DNA of 64,000 nucleotides, from the NCBI GenBank assembly GCA_047967505.1, contig CM106538.1; one strand, 5' to 3'. The DNA is from Dipteris shenzhenensis. Lineage: Eukaryota; Polypodiophyta; Polypodiopsida; Gleicheniales. Numbering within the stretch: position 1 is the stretch's first letter; each line of letters opens with the position of its first letter. This document shows, piece after piece, positions 36,601-49,400 of this stretch. The notes under the pieces are model-generated. The model worked only from the letters and a program-made list of their open reading frames with translations. It ran no database searches and had not been told where the DNA came from. The position numbers were made by a program, and so were the translations under genes.

Positions 36601-39600
36601 GCTTATCGCTGGTACAGCTCGTAAGGAGCTTGATGACCTTAAGAAAAGACTGCATGAGGCCTTTGATATGAAGGACCTTGGTGATGCAAATCACATACTG
36701 GAAATGCGGATACGGAGAGACAGGGGACAGCGTTTGTTGTATCTGTCTCAGACTGAATATATTGGCAAAGTATTGCACAGGTTTCATATGGAAAGGGAGA
36801 AAACCCTTAGTTCTCCATTGCCTCCGTATGTGAAACTCAGTGCAATGGACAGCCCACACTCAGATGCTGATAAAGCTGAAATGGCCAAGATTCCGTATGC
36901 TTCAGCTTGTGGCAGTCTCATGTATGCCATGGTTGCTACCAGACCTGATATTGCGTTTGCAGTGGGAGTGGTTAGCAGGTATATGGCAAATCCAGGCAAG
37001 AAGCATTGGAATGCAGTGAAAGGTATCATGAGATACCTGAAGGGTACACAGGAGTTGTGCATATGCTTTGGTAAGCGAGATGCAAAGGTGCATGGTTATG
37101 TGGATTCAGATTTTGCCGGTCATCCCGATAACCGGAAATCTACTACCGGTTATGTTTATACATTCACTGGAGGTGCAGTGTCATGGATGTCAAGGATGCA
37201 ACAGTGCATAGCCTTGTCTACTACGGAAGCTGAATATATTGCAGCCACAGAGGCATGCAAAGAGGCCTTATGGTTATCTCGGCTAGTGGGAGATTTGGGC
37301 ATTACAAGTGATATTCCATTGTTGCATTGTGACAGTCAGAGTGCTATTCAATTGGCACACAATCCTGTCTTTCATGCAAAGACAAAGCACATTGATGTGA
37401 AGTATCACTTCATCAGGGAAGTGATAGATGATAAGCTGATTCAGCTTGTCAAGATTCACACAGATGATAATCCAGCAAATCTGTTGACAAAAGGCTTGCC
37501 TGCACAGCGGTTTGCACATTGCCGACAGTTGATGGGTATAGGTTGAGCCTCATTTATTTTTACTTGAGGGCATATTGCCTTTAAATGGGAGGTTGTTGGG
37601 GTAAAGGCTCTATGGCCACCCAAGTACAGTTAAGTACACTTAGTACTTTATTTGTTAAGTACACTAAGTACACCGTACTTAGTGTTGTAACCTTATCCTT
37701 TCATATAAAAGCTTCACTGTGTGCTAGGGGAGGTACACACATACCTTTTATCCCCACACTTGTTGTTGCTTATTCTGCTTGTGTGTGTGTGTGCTCTCAC
37801 ACTCTCCCTTCCACACATACCTTTTATCCCCACACTTCTTGTTGCTTATTCTGCTTGTGTGTGTGTGTGCTCTCACACTCTCCCTTCCACAAAAACCCCT
37901 ACTTGTCAGTTCTTGCGCAATTCTGTGGAGTATTTTCAAAGTTATAGATCTCTGTGTATTTGATTTCGTCTCTCGGTTATGCATTTTTCATTCTAAGGTT
38001 TTAAAACCTTAGATTTATGCCACATGGCAGTGGGTAAGTGTTGATTTTCATTTCTCACTCATCGGTTGGGATTTTGGAGTTCCAGCAAAAGAGAGATATT
38101 TGCAAATTGTCTTGCTGAGTCTGATTATGCAATGGCGCCCATGTTTTAAGGCATCACAATTTTTATTTTCAATAGCGGTCATTGCCGTGGGACCATGATT
38201 TCTTGAGCATACCTTATGCAGATCACTCTGGTTGCAGTTTGAGCCGTGTGCACTCATTCGTGGTGTGTATTGGGTTGCAATGGATGATTTATAGGCCATT
38301 TGGATGCATTGCGATCCTTATTGGATGCACTGATAGGCCCAAATTGCCTTGTGGGATGCTATTTTTATGGACGCTTTACACATGGATGCTATTTTATGCT
38401 GAGGGACAGCTTTGGCACATTGCAGGGGATGCACTAATAGTGTTATGCTCTCTTGGATGAGATATTGTTGATGCATATGTCCATGGATAATGTTTATGCT
38501 TGAGCCATTTGATACTTATTGGCATTTTGGATTGCCATTGCAGTTGGCATTTTCTTTTGGGCCAGATTTGCTCATATAGATGCATAGTACATGCGCATGA
38601 GTCAGCTGTATCTTTTGATGCTTTGAGCTTTGAGCTTTGGTGATATTTCACTCTATTGTGACATACACATTTGGGTGCACCTGGTATTTGGTGTGATTCT
38701 CTCTTGCAGGCACTAGCATTTGGGATTTTGCTTTATTTGCATCATGGCATCCTCTTCCATGTCTGAAAAGAAGTTTTTCAACATTAAAAAGTTTAATGGG
38801 ACAAACTTTTCTTTGTGGAAAGAATAGATAAGGGATGTGCTTATTCAAAAGAAGCAGATAAAACCCTTGCAAGGGATTGCAACTCAACCTGAACTATGTC
38901 CACAAATAAATGGTATGAGTTGGATGCATTGGCAAAGTGTACCATTAGACTTCATCTTGGGGAGACAGTTTATTTCACAGTAGTCACTGAAAAGACTACG
39001 AAAGCTTTATGGAAAAAGCCGTGTGCTACATATGAGAAAGAGACTACCTCAAACAAAGTCTATCTCATGAAGAGATTGTTTGAGCTGCACATGAAGGAGG
39101 GAGTATCCATAGCTTTGCACTTGAATAAATTTGATATCATTTTCAGTCAGCTTCAAGCTCAAAAGCTGAATTTTGATGCGAAAATGAGGACAATATTTCT
39201 CTTATGCTCATTACCATCGTCATGGGATACTTTCCGTACTGCTATCAGTAACTCTGCACCTGGTGGAGTATCGAACTTTGATGATGTGGTTGGTAGCTTA
39301 TTGGCCGAGGAGATTAAACAGAAGTCAATGGAAGGCAACAAGCAGGATGCAACCTTAAATGTGCAAAGGGGCAGATCACAGTCCAGGGAGAAGTTTCAAG
39401 AAAGAGGGAAGTCCCGTAGCAAGTCTAGGGCACGGAACATTAAGTGTCACTATTGTGGCAAGAAGAGCCACATGAAAAAGGATTGCTACAAGCTTAAAAG
39501 AGAGAGAAAAAGAATGCAAATTGGAGTGCAAATCAGAAGGAAGAGAGTCCAAGGGAGGACAAAGGAAAAGTGAAGATCGAGGAGATCAATGCAGTCACAC

Positions 39601-42600
39601 ATGATAGTGACAATGATATTCTCTTCATGTCTAGTTTATTGGCAGAGTTGCTTACCACTTCAGATGATGCATATTCCCAAGATTGGATTTTGGATTCTTA
39701 TGCTTCATTCCATGTTACTTCCCATAGGGAATGGTTCTCCACTTATGACAGTGGAAAGATAGATTGTGTGCATCTTGAAAATAACCATGCATATGACATA
39801 GTGGGAGTAGGTGACATAAAGTTTTCTTTTGTAAATGGGTTTGCATTTATTTTGAAAAATGTGAGACATGTGCCTAAGCTGACCAAGAGTCTCATTTCAA
39901 CGGGTCAGCTAAATGATGCTAGTTTTCAGACCATCTTTGGTTCTGGGAGCTCAAAAATTCAAAAGGATTGTATACTTTTGGCCAGGGGTGCCAAGTGTGG
40001 GACTTTGTATCCCTTACATGTATTAGGGGTGTTTGATCATATTGTTGCAATAACCGAGCAGCCAAGCACTTCTTTATGGCATAGCCGATTAGGCCATATG
40101 AGCCAAAATAAGAGGAAACTCTTATGCCATTTGGATTATGTACCGCATTTAAGTTTCTCTGATTTTGAATTTTGTGAGCACTGTCTCTATGGGAAGCAGA
40201 CTAAATCAGCCCATAAAAGAAGAGAAAAGAAAGAGTTTGAAAAGCTTGATTTGGTACATTCAGACGTATGTGGTCCCATGTCTACACGGTCATTAGGCGA
40301 GGCTGAATACTATGTGACATTCATTGATGATGCAACTAGGAAAGTATGGGCTTATGCTATAGCTCGAAAGAGTGATGTGTTCTAGGTATTTCAGAACTGG
40401 CTGGCCTTGGTTAAGAATCACTCAGGTAGAACGCTTAAATACCTACGGACTAACAATGGTGGAGAGTATCTCTCTCATGACTTTCAGCATTTTTGTGATA
40501 CACGTGGGATTAAGAGGAAGCTCACATCCCCTCGTACTCCAGAGCAAAATCCAGTTGCAGAAAAGATGAACCGTACCATTTAAGAAAGATTGTAATGCAT
40601 GCTTTCCAATACAAGTCTTTCTGGTGGTTTTTTGACTGAGGCAATGAAGACTGTAGTGCATGTGATCAATAGATCACATAGTAAGAGTTTGGATGGTGGT
40701 ATTCCTGAAGAGGCATGGAGTGGCAAGAAGCCCTCTTACTCTCATTTGCGTATATTTTAGTGTGAGGCATATGCACATGTGCCAAAAGAGCTTCGAAAGG
40801 AGCAAGATCCTAATTCTAGGAAATGCGTCTTTCTAGGTTATGGTAAAAGTGGAGAGATGGGCTATCGTCTCTGGTATCCAGAAGCAAAGAAGATCATACG
40901 CAGCCATGATGTAGCATTCAATGAGAGGAAGATGCATAAGGCACCCATGAGGGATGTGAAAATGAGGAGAATCACTTTCCAAGACGTGAATCCACCTACA
41001 CATGTTGATAGACAGCAAGCTGTCCATGCACCAAATGTGCAAGACATGGTACCACCAAGTACTCCCATAGGTATACAATCAAGGGTAGATGATAAATCAT
41101 CTATTGGTGAAAATGATGAGCCAAATGTGGCTGATATGCAGGTGGGACAACAAGCTGAAATGCCCTTGAGAAGATCATCTAGAGTATCTAGACCACTTGA
41201 TAGGTTTGTTCCAGGGATAGACTATGTGATGCTTACTAATTGCAGGGAGCCTTCTTGCTACAGAGAGACTATGATGCGCGAGGATCAACGCAACTGGAAG
41301 TATGCTATGCAATCAGAGATGAGTTCACTTATGAAGAATAAGGCTTGGGACTTGGTTTCTTTGCCACATGGAAAGAAAGCATTGCCATGTAAATGGATCT
41401 ACAAGATGAAGGTCACAAGTGATGATGTGCCTAGATACAAGGCCCGTGTGGTCGCTAAAGGATTCAAGAAAGAGAAGGGTGTGGACTTTGATGAGATATT
41501 CTCTCCGGTTGTGAAGATGACTACACTTAGATGCATGCTTGGCCTAGTGGCAGCAGAGGATATGGAGCTTATGCAGATGGATGTAAAGACAACTTTCTTA
41601 CATGGGGATCTGCATGAGGAAATTTACATGATGCAACCGGAAGGCTTTGAAGAAAAGAGAAAAGAGCATTTAGTTTGCAAGCTGAAGAAGAGTCTCTATG
41701 GTCTTAAGCAAGCGCCTAGAGAATGATATCAGAAGTTTGATGCTTTCATTTGGTCCCAAGGTTTTAGAAAGAGTGAAATTGATCACTCCCTCTACACTAA
41801 AAGGACTAAGGATAATAGCCTGATACTCCAGGGACTATATGTGGATGATATGTTATTGGCTAGCAAGAATACTTATGAGCTAGATGCATTAAAGGCCAAG
41901 TTGCATGAGGCCTTTGATATGAAGGATTTGGGACTTGCAGGTCATATACTTGGTATGCGCATCACGCATAATCGGAGTAGGAAACTCCTTTGGCTTTCAC
42001 AAAAGGAGTATGTTATAAAAGTATTGCAGCGTTTCAATATGGAGGGGGGGAAGGCAGTGAGTACTCCATTGCCTCCATATGTGAAACTGAGTCATACAGA
42101 TAGTCCCAAATCAGATGAGGAAAGGGCCATATCAGATGAGGAGAGAGCCATGATGGCCAAGGTTCCTTATGCATTTGCAGTCGAGAGTCTTATGTACACT
42201 ATGATAGCTACTAGACCAAACATTGCATTTGCGGTGGGAGTTGTTAGCCAGTATATGGCTAATCCAAGAAAGAGGCATTGGGAGGCAGTTAAGTACATCA
42301 TGAGGTACATGAGGGGTACCAAGGAGATGTGCATCTGCTTTAGTAGAGGAGACATGCGTGTACTTGGATACACAGATTCAGCCTATGCAAGGCATGTGGA
42401 TGGTAGGAGATCCACTTCTGTTTATGTGTTCACCTTTGCAGGTGGTGCAGTGTCGTGGATGTCTCACGCGCAGAAGTGTGTTGCTTTGTCTACCACAGAG
42501 GCTGAGTATGTTGCAACCACAGAGGGTTGCAAGAAGGCTATATGGCTTGATCGGCTAGTGGGAGATTTGGGGATTCATACAAATGTACTAACATTGCATA

Positions 42601-45600
42601 GTGATTCCATGAGTGCTATTCGGCTAGCAAGGAATCCGATCTTTCATGCAAAGACCAAACACACTGAGGTCAAGTACCATTTCATCACAGAGGTACTTGA
42701 GGACAAGCGCATAGAGCTTGTCAAGGTTCATACACATGATAATCCTACAGATATGCTGACGAAGAGTCTACCTAGTCAACGGTTTGGATATTGTCGTGTA
42801 TTGATGGGCATTGGATCGTATGCTCACTGGTTGTTCTCCCTTAAAGGCACATTGTCCTTTAAGTGGGAGGTTGTGGGGGTTAAAGGTCACTGTGCCTTTA
42901 CCCCAGTTATGTACAATACTCAAACACATATATAAATGAATGTAAAAGAAGATTAGGGTGTTCTGCACCCACCAAAAACTTGTGTGGCTCTCTGTTTCTC
43001 TCTCTCCCTCTTCCGTTCCGCTTCCATTGAGAGCACTCTCACAGTGACCGTCGGTGCCAAATCACCTTCATCGGTCCCACTCCCTCCACCGGAATTCTTT
43101 CTCTCCTACCTCGGAACCTCCACCAGAACCTTTCTTAAACGACATAGTTGTTAGCTTTAGCGTTTGTGTGGTGTGTATGGTAAACCTCCAAGGGATAGTG
43201 AAGAGCTCTAAGGTTTGTGAAGAGGTGAAAAGGCTAGTGCAACATGGCACTATCCCATGCATGTGCTTACGTGGTGACTTACATCTCGGCTGGACGACTC
43301 TAAGGTGGTTCTTTGCTTGGCTCTCCCATGAGAATTGGAGCCCCAAGCAACCATGAAGAGAACATCCATGACAGGTGGAAGAAGCACCACGATGGATGAG
43401 TGGTTCGAGGCTGCTGGCGACACTTCTCTCCCTCCTCATGACATCTTGTGGCTCTCCATCGACATCTTTATATTCAAATTTATTCTGAACAATTCGCATG
43501 TGCCTGTGTGGGTGTGTGTCGTACGCTCCATGTGTTTGGGGCTCGTGGTGTCGCCCTTGTATCATCCTTTGTGGCTAAGTGATAGGTGCTATTTTGTATA
43601 CAGTGTTAGAAATGAGGAGGGAATGAATCACTCAATCCTCCACCCAAGATCTCTCCAACTCTTACACACTCAACCTAGATAGATGATCACAGATGCGACA
43701 AAAACACACCCAGAAATAACAGCAAATATAGACACAGAGAGAAAGTATATTCATCCACCGGATGGTGGGCAGAAAATGGCTCCAAGGGAGCAATACAAAT
43801 CACAGCAGGCTGCTGGAGAAAACTGATGAACTCTCTCTCACAAAACTGTCCCAGATCTGAGTGCTGAACACGGCCTTGAAGAAGGGCTTTCTATATTGCA
43901 CTGGATGCTGGGATGAATGCAGAAGTGGGCCTTTTATAGGCTCTGCCCAGGCCCCTTCAAATGACCGACCAGCAGGGTCGGTTACCCTGTCTGGTGGCCA
44001 ACCATAGGGGCCCCATAAACCGACCAGGGTTGGCGCTGGTTGGTGGCCCTGGTTGGGCCGACTTAGCCAGCCACAGGCCCCTATATAAGGGTGCCCTAGA
44101 TTCCAATCTGTGCTGCTGCTGGTGCCTCCATGTGAGGCCTAGAGCCCCCTCATACCTGCTGTTGCAGGCTGCGACCAGCCCGTGTGCTGGTCGCCTATTT
44201 TTACCATGCGATCCTCCCTCCGATGCCGGCTTGGGTCTCTCCCCAGCCCTCCTACCTCTCACTGCGCCTTGTCCCCTCAAATCGGGGGCTCACAGGTGGG
44301 CACAGTGAGATTTAACACCCCCCCTCAATGTCACAACTGTGGGCCAATCCCCATACGTCTGATGAGGTGCTCCATCTGTTCTCGAGGGAGTGCCTTCGTG
44401 AAGAGGTCGGACAAGTCGTCGACGGTCGGTGTTACACTCAAGTCGAGGTAACATGACCTCGGGAGGGTCAGTCGACATTTTCCTTTAAAGGATCAGTGTT
44501 CGTATTATATTTGTTTGGGCTTCATGTAAATGATAAAAAAAGGAATCAAGGTCAAGGTCCTTGGTGAGGGTGACATGGCACTAGACTAGGGCTAAGGGAC
44601 CTAAATGCATGAAATGTGCCAGGGACCTAAATGCATGAAATGTGCCAAGGGGCAAATGGTTTCAATGATATCCCAAGAGAGGGGTAAATGATGCATTAAG
44701 GAGGGACCCTAGAATGAAGACGTGGCATACTAGATCCATCTAGGGAATTTTGGGGCTTGGTGGAATTTTGTAAAAAAGAACCTTCACGTAACGATTTTTT
44801 TTTGAGAAAAAGAGCTTACTACCACTGAGATCCGCTGGGAGGTGAATTCGTGTGCCTGTGCCCGTGATTTGATGAAAAGCTAGGAGTAAGCACGTTTGGA
44901 TGTTTCAGTCGGGCAATACATGAGCTGTTCCTGCAGCTTTCTTGCCTATTTCCACCCTCTGTCTGATCTCATTTCAGCCCCGGATCTGGTCTTTGACCTG
45001 CTGCACACAGTTGCACATTACCTGCACCATCTCACCTCTGATTCACACTGTTCCAGGCCTCCAGAGAGCCTCTGCCGTGCTACGCACGTGTGCTGTCCAC
45101 ATGGCAGTCTATGTGCTTAGCCCTAACCCAAGTCTACCTCCGCCACTCCTCATATGGGGGCTTATAGATAGGGAGGTGACTCTTCCAACAGTCTCAATCC
45201 GATGGCTCTTGGATTTTCAGAAGGCTTGTGATGGGGTTGAGTGTCCTTTTGTTGAAGAGCACCATGTAGAGGTTGGATTTCTCAAAAAGATGATGTACCA
45301 GTCAAATGCTTGTTGGGGTCATACTGAGGAGCCTTTCTCCCTCTCCCGCTTAGTACAGCAGGGCTGCCTTCTTGCTCCCTTCTTTTTGTGGCAGAGCCAC
45401 TAGGATATTTTCTGCCCTCCCAGGCAGCATGCCTCACTGGGTTACGACTGCCGATTCGCGAGGAGGAGCCGCTATTGGACTACAAGTTTGCATATGGAAG
45501 GGCACTCTTTGTGGAGGGCAGCAAAGAGCCTAGAGGGGTTCGAAGAAGCACGTAGGAAGCTCTGAATATGTCTCTAAATGAACTACATAAAACGGGCATG

Positions 45601-46413
45601 AGCAGAGTCAGCAGAAATGTTTCTAAAACCCGGTTTCAGGGTTTTGAATAGAGAAGTTTCGAAAATCTGAAAGAAATTTTGCCTAGAAATGTGCATACTT
45701 AATATATGTAAACCACCACCCTCAAAGCCATATCACTTGACATTCTACACACCTTAGGAGCCAGACCAAGAAGGATCTCCCCCAACATCTACATTGTGAA
45801 GACTTTGTAAGATCTAGACTTCGGGCTTTGTTTAACGAAAACGATGCATAGAGGTATCCATTTGTATAGTCACGCCTTCTCCATTGACCTGGCCTCTCCA
45901 GCTTACATGATTCAAGGTCCAGATAGAGAGACAAGTCGCAATGCTGACTCCTTGACAGTGCCATGTGCCATCGCAAGAGAACAGCTTATGGGAGACGGTG
46001 TCTAGCATCACTGCATGAAACATCTAGGTTTCACACTGCAATATAGTGATGGGAGGCCACCTCGTCCCCCTAGTAACCACCCTAGTTGCCAATTGGCAAC
46101 AGGTTATCTACACCTTGCACACCATATGGGGGCGACAGACGTCAGGATTTTGACAACCAATGAGAGGCAGGCATGTTTCTGCAAGGCTTGGCTTGCATGT
46201 GTCTTGTATGTATTCACTGAGCGAGGTATTCACCACACATTAGTCCTCCACCTTGGTTGTTGACCACTATTTCAGAGACTATGAGCTGGGTTCTATGAAA
46301 CAGGCTAGTTGACAACCAGCTCCATTTTCTACCATTTCCTCAACGTTCAGCACCTCACGGATGTATGGTTGGTTTTTTCATGCATTAATAGAAAGTTCTT
46401 TTCTCTTTATATG

Positions 46414-46461
<48 letters not shown>

Positions 46462-49400
46462 GAGAAAGAGAGAGAAAAAGTAATGCAGGAGGCTCTAAAT
46501 ATGCTTGTAAAAGAACTACATGAAAGGGGCATGAGCAGAGAACGTTTCTAGAAACGGGTTTAAAAGTTTCGAATAGAAACATTTGAAAAATCTCAAAGAG
46601 ATTTCAACTAGAAATGTGCATGCTTAATATATGTAAAAATACCACCCTCAAAGCTATATCACTCAACATTGTACACACCTTAGAGCCAAATCAGATAGGA
46701 TCTTCCACAACATCTACATTGTGAAGACTTTTGTAAGACCTAGACTCCAAGCTTTTTTTGACAAAAACAATTCACAGAGGTATCCACTGGTATACTCCTC
46801 CCAACTAGCCTCTTCTGCCTGCTCATAATTGAGCCTAGAACACTGAGAAGCAATCTGCAGTTGGATTGCACATTGCTTTAGTAAACAGCTGAGCATCACT
46901 GACTTATATATTGCTCCAATATTATGATTTTTGGAGAATTTATTGGGACAAACTGGTGTTTTGTGCTGGTCGAACATTAAGATCTGTGGAGAATACTCGT
47001 ATAGGGTACACCTTTGCCATATCAGTTTGGCTGCCTTTGCAATATCGACTTGATTGAATATGAATGCAAACTGATCAGGAAAGAGCCTGACAGACTAATC
47101 TGCCTGTAGAGACTAATTATGTCATGTTCAACAAATTACTGATATGTGATGTCTGATATTGTACTTGTGTCTGGATGTTATGACTATAGCAAAACTTATA
47201 AAGCTGTTTGGGCAATTCTACGTGATCTAAACTTGGAAATCCTCAGACCATTTGCATATATGACTGCATCTTCATCAGGAATTTCAATTTTGCCAGAGGA
47301 ACCGTATTCATCACTGACCAGGAATGTCCATGCCTGAACTTAAGATGCCACCATTTGCAGCAGATGATACTCCAGCAATTTGCATTGCCGTGATGTGTGC
47401 ATCTTCACCCTGGTTTCCTAATCCTGTTCCACTCTTGGTTGCCCAATTACAACGAATTGCCCTATTACCAAGCCATTTCCCTGTCAAAACAAAAGCAGAA
47501 GTGACTCAGTTGGTATCCTGTGAAGATTGTAATTTCAAGCGAGATAATGGGCCTCAGCTGAAAATATACCTGTCATCTCAGTAATAGCTCTCTCTGCATC
47601 CTGCAGCATCATTCTGTGTGCTTAGACTCTTGCCAAAAACCATCTAACCTTTGATAAACAGAAACAGAAGACGAAAGGACAGAAAAAGGAATCCTTTTAA
47701 CATCCACAAAAGACCTAAGGGTCTATAAGAGGGATTAAAAGAAACCAGCTGCACCCAAGCTACCATAAACAATATCGCGCAACTTGTACCATCAGCTGAT
47801 TCTTCAATAGAAACACCAAGCACAATGTAGCCTATAAAGAGAGCTTGCCAGTCTCACATTAAGTACATATACCTAGATGAATCCAGGAACATTCCCAAAC
47901 TTATCCTCTAAAAACACAACATAGTGCAGTTTCAATCTCATGATAGTCACTCACAAGGTTGAAAACCATAAACTCCATCACACATAGCAGGGACTAGCTA
48001 CTATGACATCCCCACTGACGTCATCAGCACCCAACAGTGGGGATAGACCATAGTATAAAAATATGCTCTCACACATACAAATCCACACACCCACACATAC
48101 TTGAGCATCCATTTATACAAAGTCTTCGTACTGAGTTTCTGTCGGCACTCCGGAAAACTATATCAGTGACTACACAGTCAAGGCACCAGTATAAAAAATA
48201 CATCACAACCCTGGCAGCTTGTTCACAGTCCACAATCTTGCTAAAATCTTTAAAATACAAACAAAATTCACCCCCAGAGAGCAACTTAACTTAATTCCAG
48301 GAAACTATCCAAACAGAAAATTGTGATTAAAGGGACGAAATTAAATGTGCATTAAACACATCACTACATATAGTGGTCTATCATCAAAAAGGCTTGCATG
48401 CTTAGCTGAGGCCTAAGGCTATATAAGTGACATGAGGACTGAGCTAACAGCTTTTCATACAAGTGTTCTACATTGTCAATTGATGTACAGCCATGATGCA
48501 CTTCCATCTGAAGGTCTGAATGTGATGAACAGTCCACCAAAAGAAGCCATAAATTTGCAGGCCAATCCATCAAGGCTAAGAAATCCTCATACTGAAGCAG
48601 CCTATGCACGAGCATCTCAAAGTAACATATGAGAGTGCTTACTTTCTGACACCACTTTGCTAGACTTGGGTGCTAGCACACAATTGACAAGAAAGGGAAA
48701 TAAGTTACAAATGTTGATAAGCTGGATATCAAGGGGAAAGCCAAAATTCTAACGTTGGCCTCACATGATAGATATATGTCATATAGTGCCCAGACCTTTG
48801 AAAGAAGTTGCTTTCTATGACGATGGAAATGATGTAAACCTCCCCAAGCACAAACTTACTATAGAGGATCCATTTATGAAAGTCAGGACTCAGATAGCAA
48901 ACACAGAGGCCTTTATACTTTTGATAACAGAGTGATAGAAGAAAGAATAAGCATGTTCCGCATCAAAAAGCTCACTACAGATCTTTGGCATAGGGAAATG
49001 GCACACGTCACCACAAGACGTTTGCATTGGCAAAAAGATCATTTTTTAAACGATCGGTACAAAGGTGATGAGGTGCAAAACAAGGTGTTGAAAAACAATT
49101 CACTAACGCCTAGACTCCTTAGCAGAATGGCGTGGCACAAATCAGGAATATGCATCCAGTTGAGGCAATGAAGGTCTATGCTCAAGAAAGCCAAACATAA
49201 TTTTGGCAGAAGCAGTATTTAAAGTAGATTATTTGCTTAATACATGTCCCTGTAAAACAGTCATAGCATGACAACCTGCATTTTACAATGACAACACAGA
49301 AACTAGACACCAAAGCAGGCAAATGCATCTTCATGGGTAAAGCAAATGGTACAGGCTGTACCAACTTGAACCCTGCAAGATGGTTCTTAGCATGGACGTA

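Larger units (their letters stand above)
31701..37891 (+). mobile_element. Ty1/copia element 1, youngest insertion
   Basis: LTRs at 31,701-31,921 (221 bp) and 37,594-37,891 (298 bp) are nearly identical except for a 76-bp internal tandem duplication in the 3' copy. The target duplication AAAAC is at 31,696-31,700 and 37,892-37,896. A perfect TGGTATCAGAGC primer site is at 31,924-31,935 and the polypurine tract AAATGGGAGGT at 37,583-37,593. It sits in the leader of element 2. The gag-pol has an in-frame TAA, a frameshift and a TAG, so it is non-autonomous now. Confidence 0.95.
30231..43041 (+). mobile_element. Ty1/copia element 2, with element 1 nested inside
   Basis: LTRs of 170 bp at 30,231-30,400 and 42,872-43,041 share TGTGGGGGTTAAAGG...GAGAGCACTCTCA with about 10 differences (roughly 94% identity). 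The target duplication CAGTG is at 30,226-30,230 and 43,042-43,046. The primer-site remnant TAGTATTAGAGC is at 30,403-30,414 and the polypurine tract AAGTGGGAGG just before 42,872. Without element 1 (31,701-37,896) it would be about 6.6 kb. Order is leader, gag, protease, integrase, RT, RNase H. It lies antisense to the UBP1-like gene. Confidence 0.93.
25223..47318 (-). other. Giant 22.1-kb intron of the UBP1-like gene
   Basis: The donor is GTCAGTGA at 47,318 and the acceptor GCTGCAG at 25,223-25,229. The flanking exons join in phase. At least four LTR elements, several LTR fragments and LINE scraps fill it. The stretch 25,223-26,380 itself holds nothing recognisable. Confidence 0.88.

Noticed and set aside
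43961-44451. Plus- and minus-strand frames of about 100 codons
   Set aside because: They lie inside a 714-bp LTR. The only genuine coding piece nearby is the minus-strand RNase H stub at 44,331-44,429.
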